Assembly: GCA_965207495.1 (NCBI GenBank)
Contig: OZ242287.1
Span: 5,208,001 to 5,272,000 of the forward strand
Reading direction: 5' to 3'
Source of the DNA: Bin5 sp965207495
Lineage (GTDB): Bacteria; Chloroflexota; Anaerolineae; Caldilineales; Caldilineaceae
Length of the DNA stretch: 64,000 nucleotides
Part shown: positions 62,798 to 64,000 of the stretch, piece after piece
Layout: every line of letters starts with the position of its first letter
How positions within the stretch are numbered: the first letter of the stretch is position 1
Notes under the pieces: model-generated
Databases searched by the model: none
What the model was told of the DNA's origin: nothing
The model's input: only the letters and a program-made list of their open reading frames with translations
Translations under genes and position numbers: made by a program

Positions 62798-64000
62798 TCA
62801 GACGACGTCGCCTTGCAGGCGGGATTTCAGCTGCTCCCAGGGGCTACCCTGCAACGAATCGAGTGCGTCCTCGGCGTGGCCTTCCTGTTTGCGGAAAAGG
62901 ATGTTCAGCCGGTCGCCTTCGTATTTGGCGCCGTCGATCTTGAGCCGGGCCAGGCCGATTGGGAGGGCGATATTGCGCTTCCAGTTGCCGATGCGGACGA
63001 TGAGCTCGTCCACGACACTGCGGTGCAGGTTCACCTCTTCTTTGGCGACCAAAGGCAGGGCGATGCTGAGGATGTAGTGACCGTTGCGGGCGAAGATTTT
63101 CTGCGGTTCCCCTTGATAGAAGAGGCGGGTGGGGTCGCCTTCGCCCCCGCGCTCCAGATCGTCTCCAAAGATGGTGGCGGCCATGCGCCGGAGCATTTTC
63201 TGGCCCAGCACTTCCTCCTGAAAGAAGGGGATGCGGGAGATGGGGAGCGGCTGGAAGGCTTCTTCAACGAAGGCTAGATTGCGCCGCTGCGCTTCGATCC
63301 AGCCACTGAAGTAGGCATCTTGCAGTTCTTGCGGGAAGACGCGATTGCAGACAACGGAATCGACGGCATAGCCATAGAGGTTGAGGTAGGCATAGGCGCG
63401 CTGCGCTTCCTTTATGACCATTTTCTCCGGGTTGATCACCAGGCGCATACTGCTGACCCGGCTGTCGCTAAGAAGGAGGCTGGTACGCTCGAGGACGTTC
63501 ACCAGATCTTCGACGCTTTCGAAGAGGCCGTCGTCCGGCAGCGGGATGTCGCTCATACGGGACACGATAGGCCGTGCGATCTGGAGCGTGCGGCGTTCGA
63601 AGGGCATAATCTTCTCGATATACCAGCGGGCGATATCGGGAAAACTGAGCAGCTGCAGAGTGGAGCCGGTCGGCGCGGCGTCGATAATGATCGTGTCGTA
63701 GTCGCCGCTGTCGGCCAGATGTGAAATGTGCATGAGGCTGGCAAGCTCTGCCATGCCGGGCAGTACGGAAGTTTCTTCGGCGACCAACGAATCCATGCCG
63801 CGCCAGGAGAAGAGTACATTCAGGTATTCCTGCACGCGCCCCCAGTACTTATCCATTTGATGGAGCAGATCGATCTCCTGCCCCCACAGATTTGGCGCCA
63901 GCTCCACCAGTTCGCTGCCGATGCGGGTGTCAAAGCTGTCGCCCAGACTGTGGGCGGAGTCGGTGCTGAGGACGACGGTTCGGTAGCCCAGTTCAGCGCA
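62798..64000 (-). CDS. ArsA/Get3-family ATPase (5' end outside window)
   Basis: The frame is open to the window edge; about 400 codons are visible. The first residues, GYRTVVLSTDSAHSLGDSFD, are the switch-1 region that follows the P-loop in ArsA/GET3 proteins. YDTIIIDAAPTGSTLQLLSFPDIARWYIEKI is the switch-2 region with DxAPTGxTLRLL form. VSSMRLVINPEKMVIKEAQRAYAYL and VVCNRVFP are the A-loop parts. A C-terminal extension with GHYILSIALPLVAKEEVNLHR is a small beta domain typical of the bacterial and plant forms. Arsenite pumping is unlikely without arsB nearby; the cargo is unknown. Confidence 0.9.
   Translation of the reverse strand, partial: CAELGYRTVVLSTDSAHSLGDSFDTRIGSELVELAPNLWGQEIDLLHQMDKYWGRVQEYLNVLFSWRGMDSLVAEETSVLPGMAELASLMHISHLADSGDYDTIIIDAAPTGSTLQLLSFPDIARWYIEKIMPFERRTLQIARPIVSRMSDIPLPDDGLFESVEDLVNVLERTSLLLSDSRVSSMRLVINPEKMVIKEAQRAYAYLNLYGYAVDSVVCNRVFPQELQDAYFSGWIEAQRRNLAFVEEAFQPLPISRIPFFQEEVLGQKMLRRMAATIFGDDLERGGEGDPTRLFYQGEPQKIFARNGHYILSIALPLVAKEEVNLHRSVVDELIVRIGNWKRNIALPIGLARLKIDGAKYEGDRLNILFRKQEGHAEDALDSLQGSPWEQLKSRLQGDVV

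Overview
The window is GC-rich and gene-dense, with no rRNA, tRNA, CRISPR array or transposase that I could recognise. The gene content fits a free-living or host-associated bacterium of the Chloroflexota (Anaerolineae/Caldilineae type): a large zinc-finger-less TopA, bactofilin, PlsY, AIM24 and SUI1 proteins, GT39-type membrane glycosyltransferases, paired ADP-glucose pyrophosphorylases, and a stock of sugar and ester catabolic genes. This placement rests on remembered family resemblance, not on a search.

Layout. 0-3 kb: the end of a methyltransferase and a HerA ATPase with a small HAS-barrel-like partner. 3.6-7 kb: a sugar ABC transporter operon (binding protein, two permeases) with a good promoter and a long palindrome after the binding protein gene. 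7-10.4 kb: Uma2, DinB and FG-GAP/ASPIC proteins. 11-18 kb: topA, two tandem paralogues of an uncharacterised PD-(D/E)XK-like nuclease, and chrA. Between the two nuclease genes lie a chrA 3' remnant, a secreted coiled-coil protein and a topA 3' remnant, which is the scar of an old duplication or allele capture. 18-25 kb: a CapA-like protein, an HTH-repeat protein, AIM24, SUI1 and a glgC/glgD-like pair. 25-32.5 kb: three GT-C membrane glycosyltransferases sharing one C-terminal domain. 32.5-40 kb: a two-gene unit of unknown function, a CoA-ester lyase, VanZ, bactofilin, PlsY and catalase.

40-45 kb is a graveyard with working genes in between. It holds a broken copy of a VOC gene, a dead MvaI/BcnI-like restriction-modification module, and a CehA fragment fused to a probable aquaporin tail. 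The working genes are a zinc alcohol dehydrogenase, a beta-propeller protein and the intact VOC gene. 46-48.6 kb: an AT-rich leader, then a histidine kinase/response regulator pair. 49-58 kb: a catabolic cluster (alpha/beta hydrolase, CehA/McbA metallohydrolase, Gfo/Idh/MocA oxidoreductase, aldose epimerase, DUF3179 protein, SDR, MFS). 58.5-64 kb: a Rieske fusion protein, two small proteins, a phytoene-desaturase-like flavoprotein and an ArsA-type ATPase running off the end.

The most striking single observation is the DUF3179 gene at 55.05-56.06 kb. One in-frame TGA sits where the first Cys of a CxxC motif should be, and a perfect 8-bp hairpin follows with its loop about 22 nt downstream. This is the layout of a bacterial selenocysteine codon with a SECIS element. 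Other leads are the topA-nuclease-chrA scar, a glgD-like subunit that has lost the catalytic Asp, and a four-copy intergenic double-hairpin repeat.
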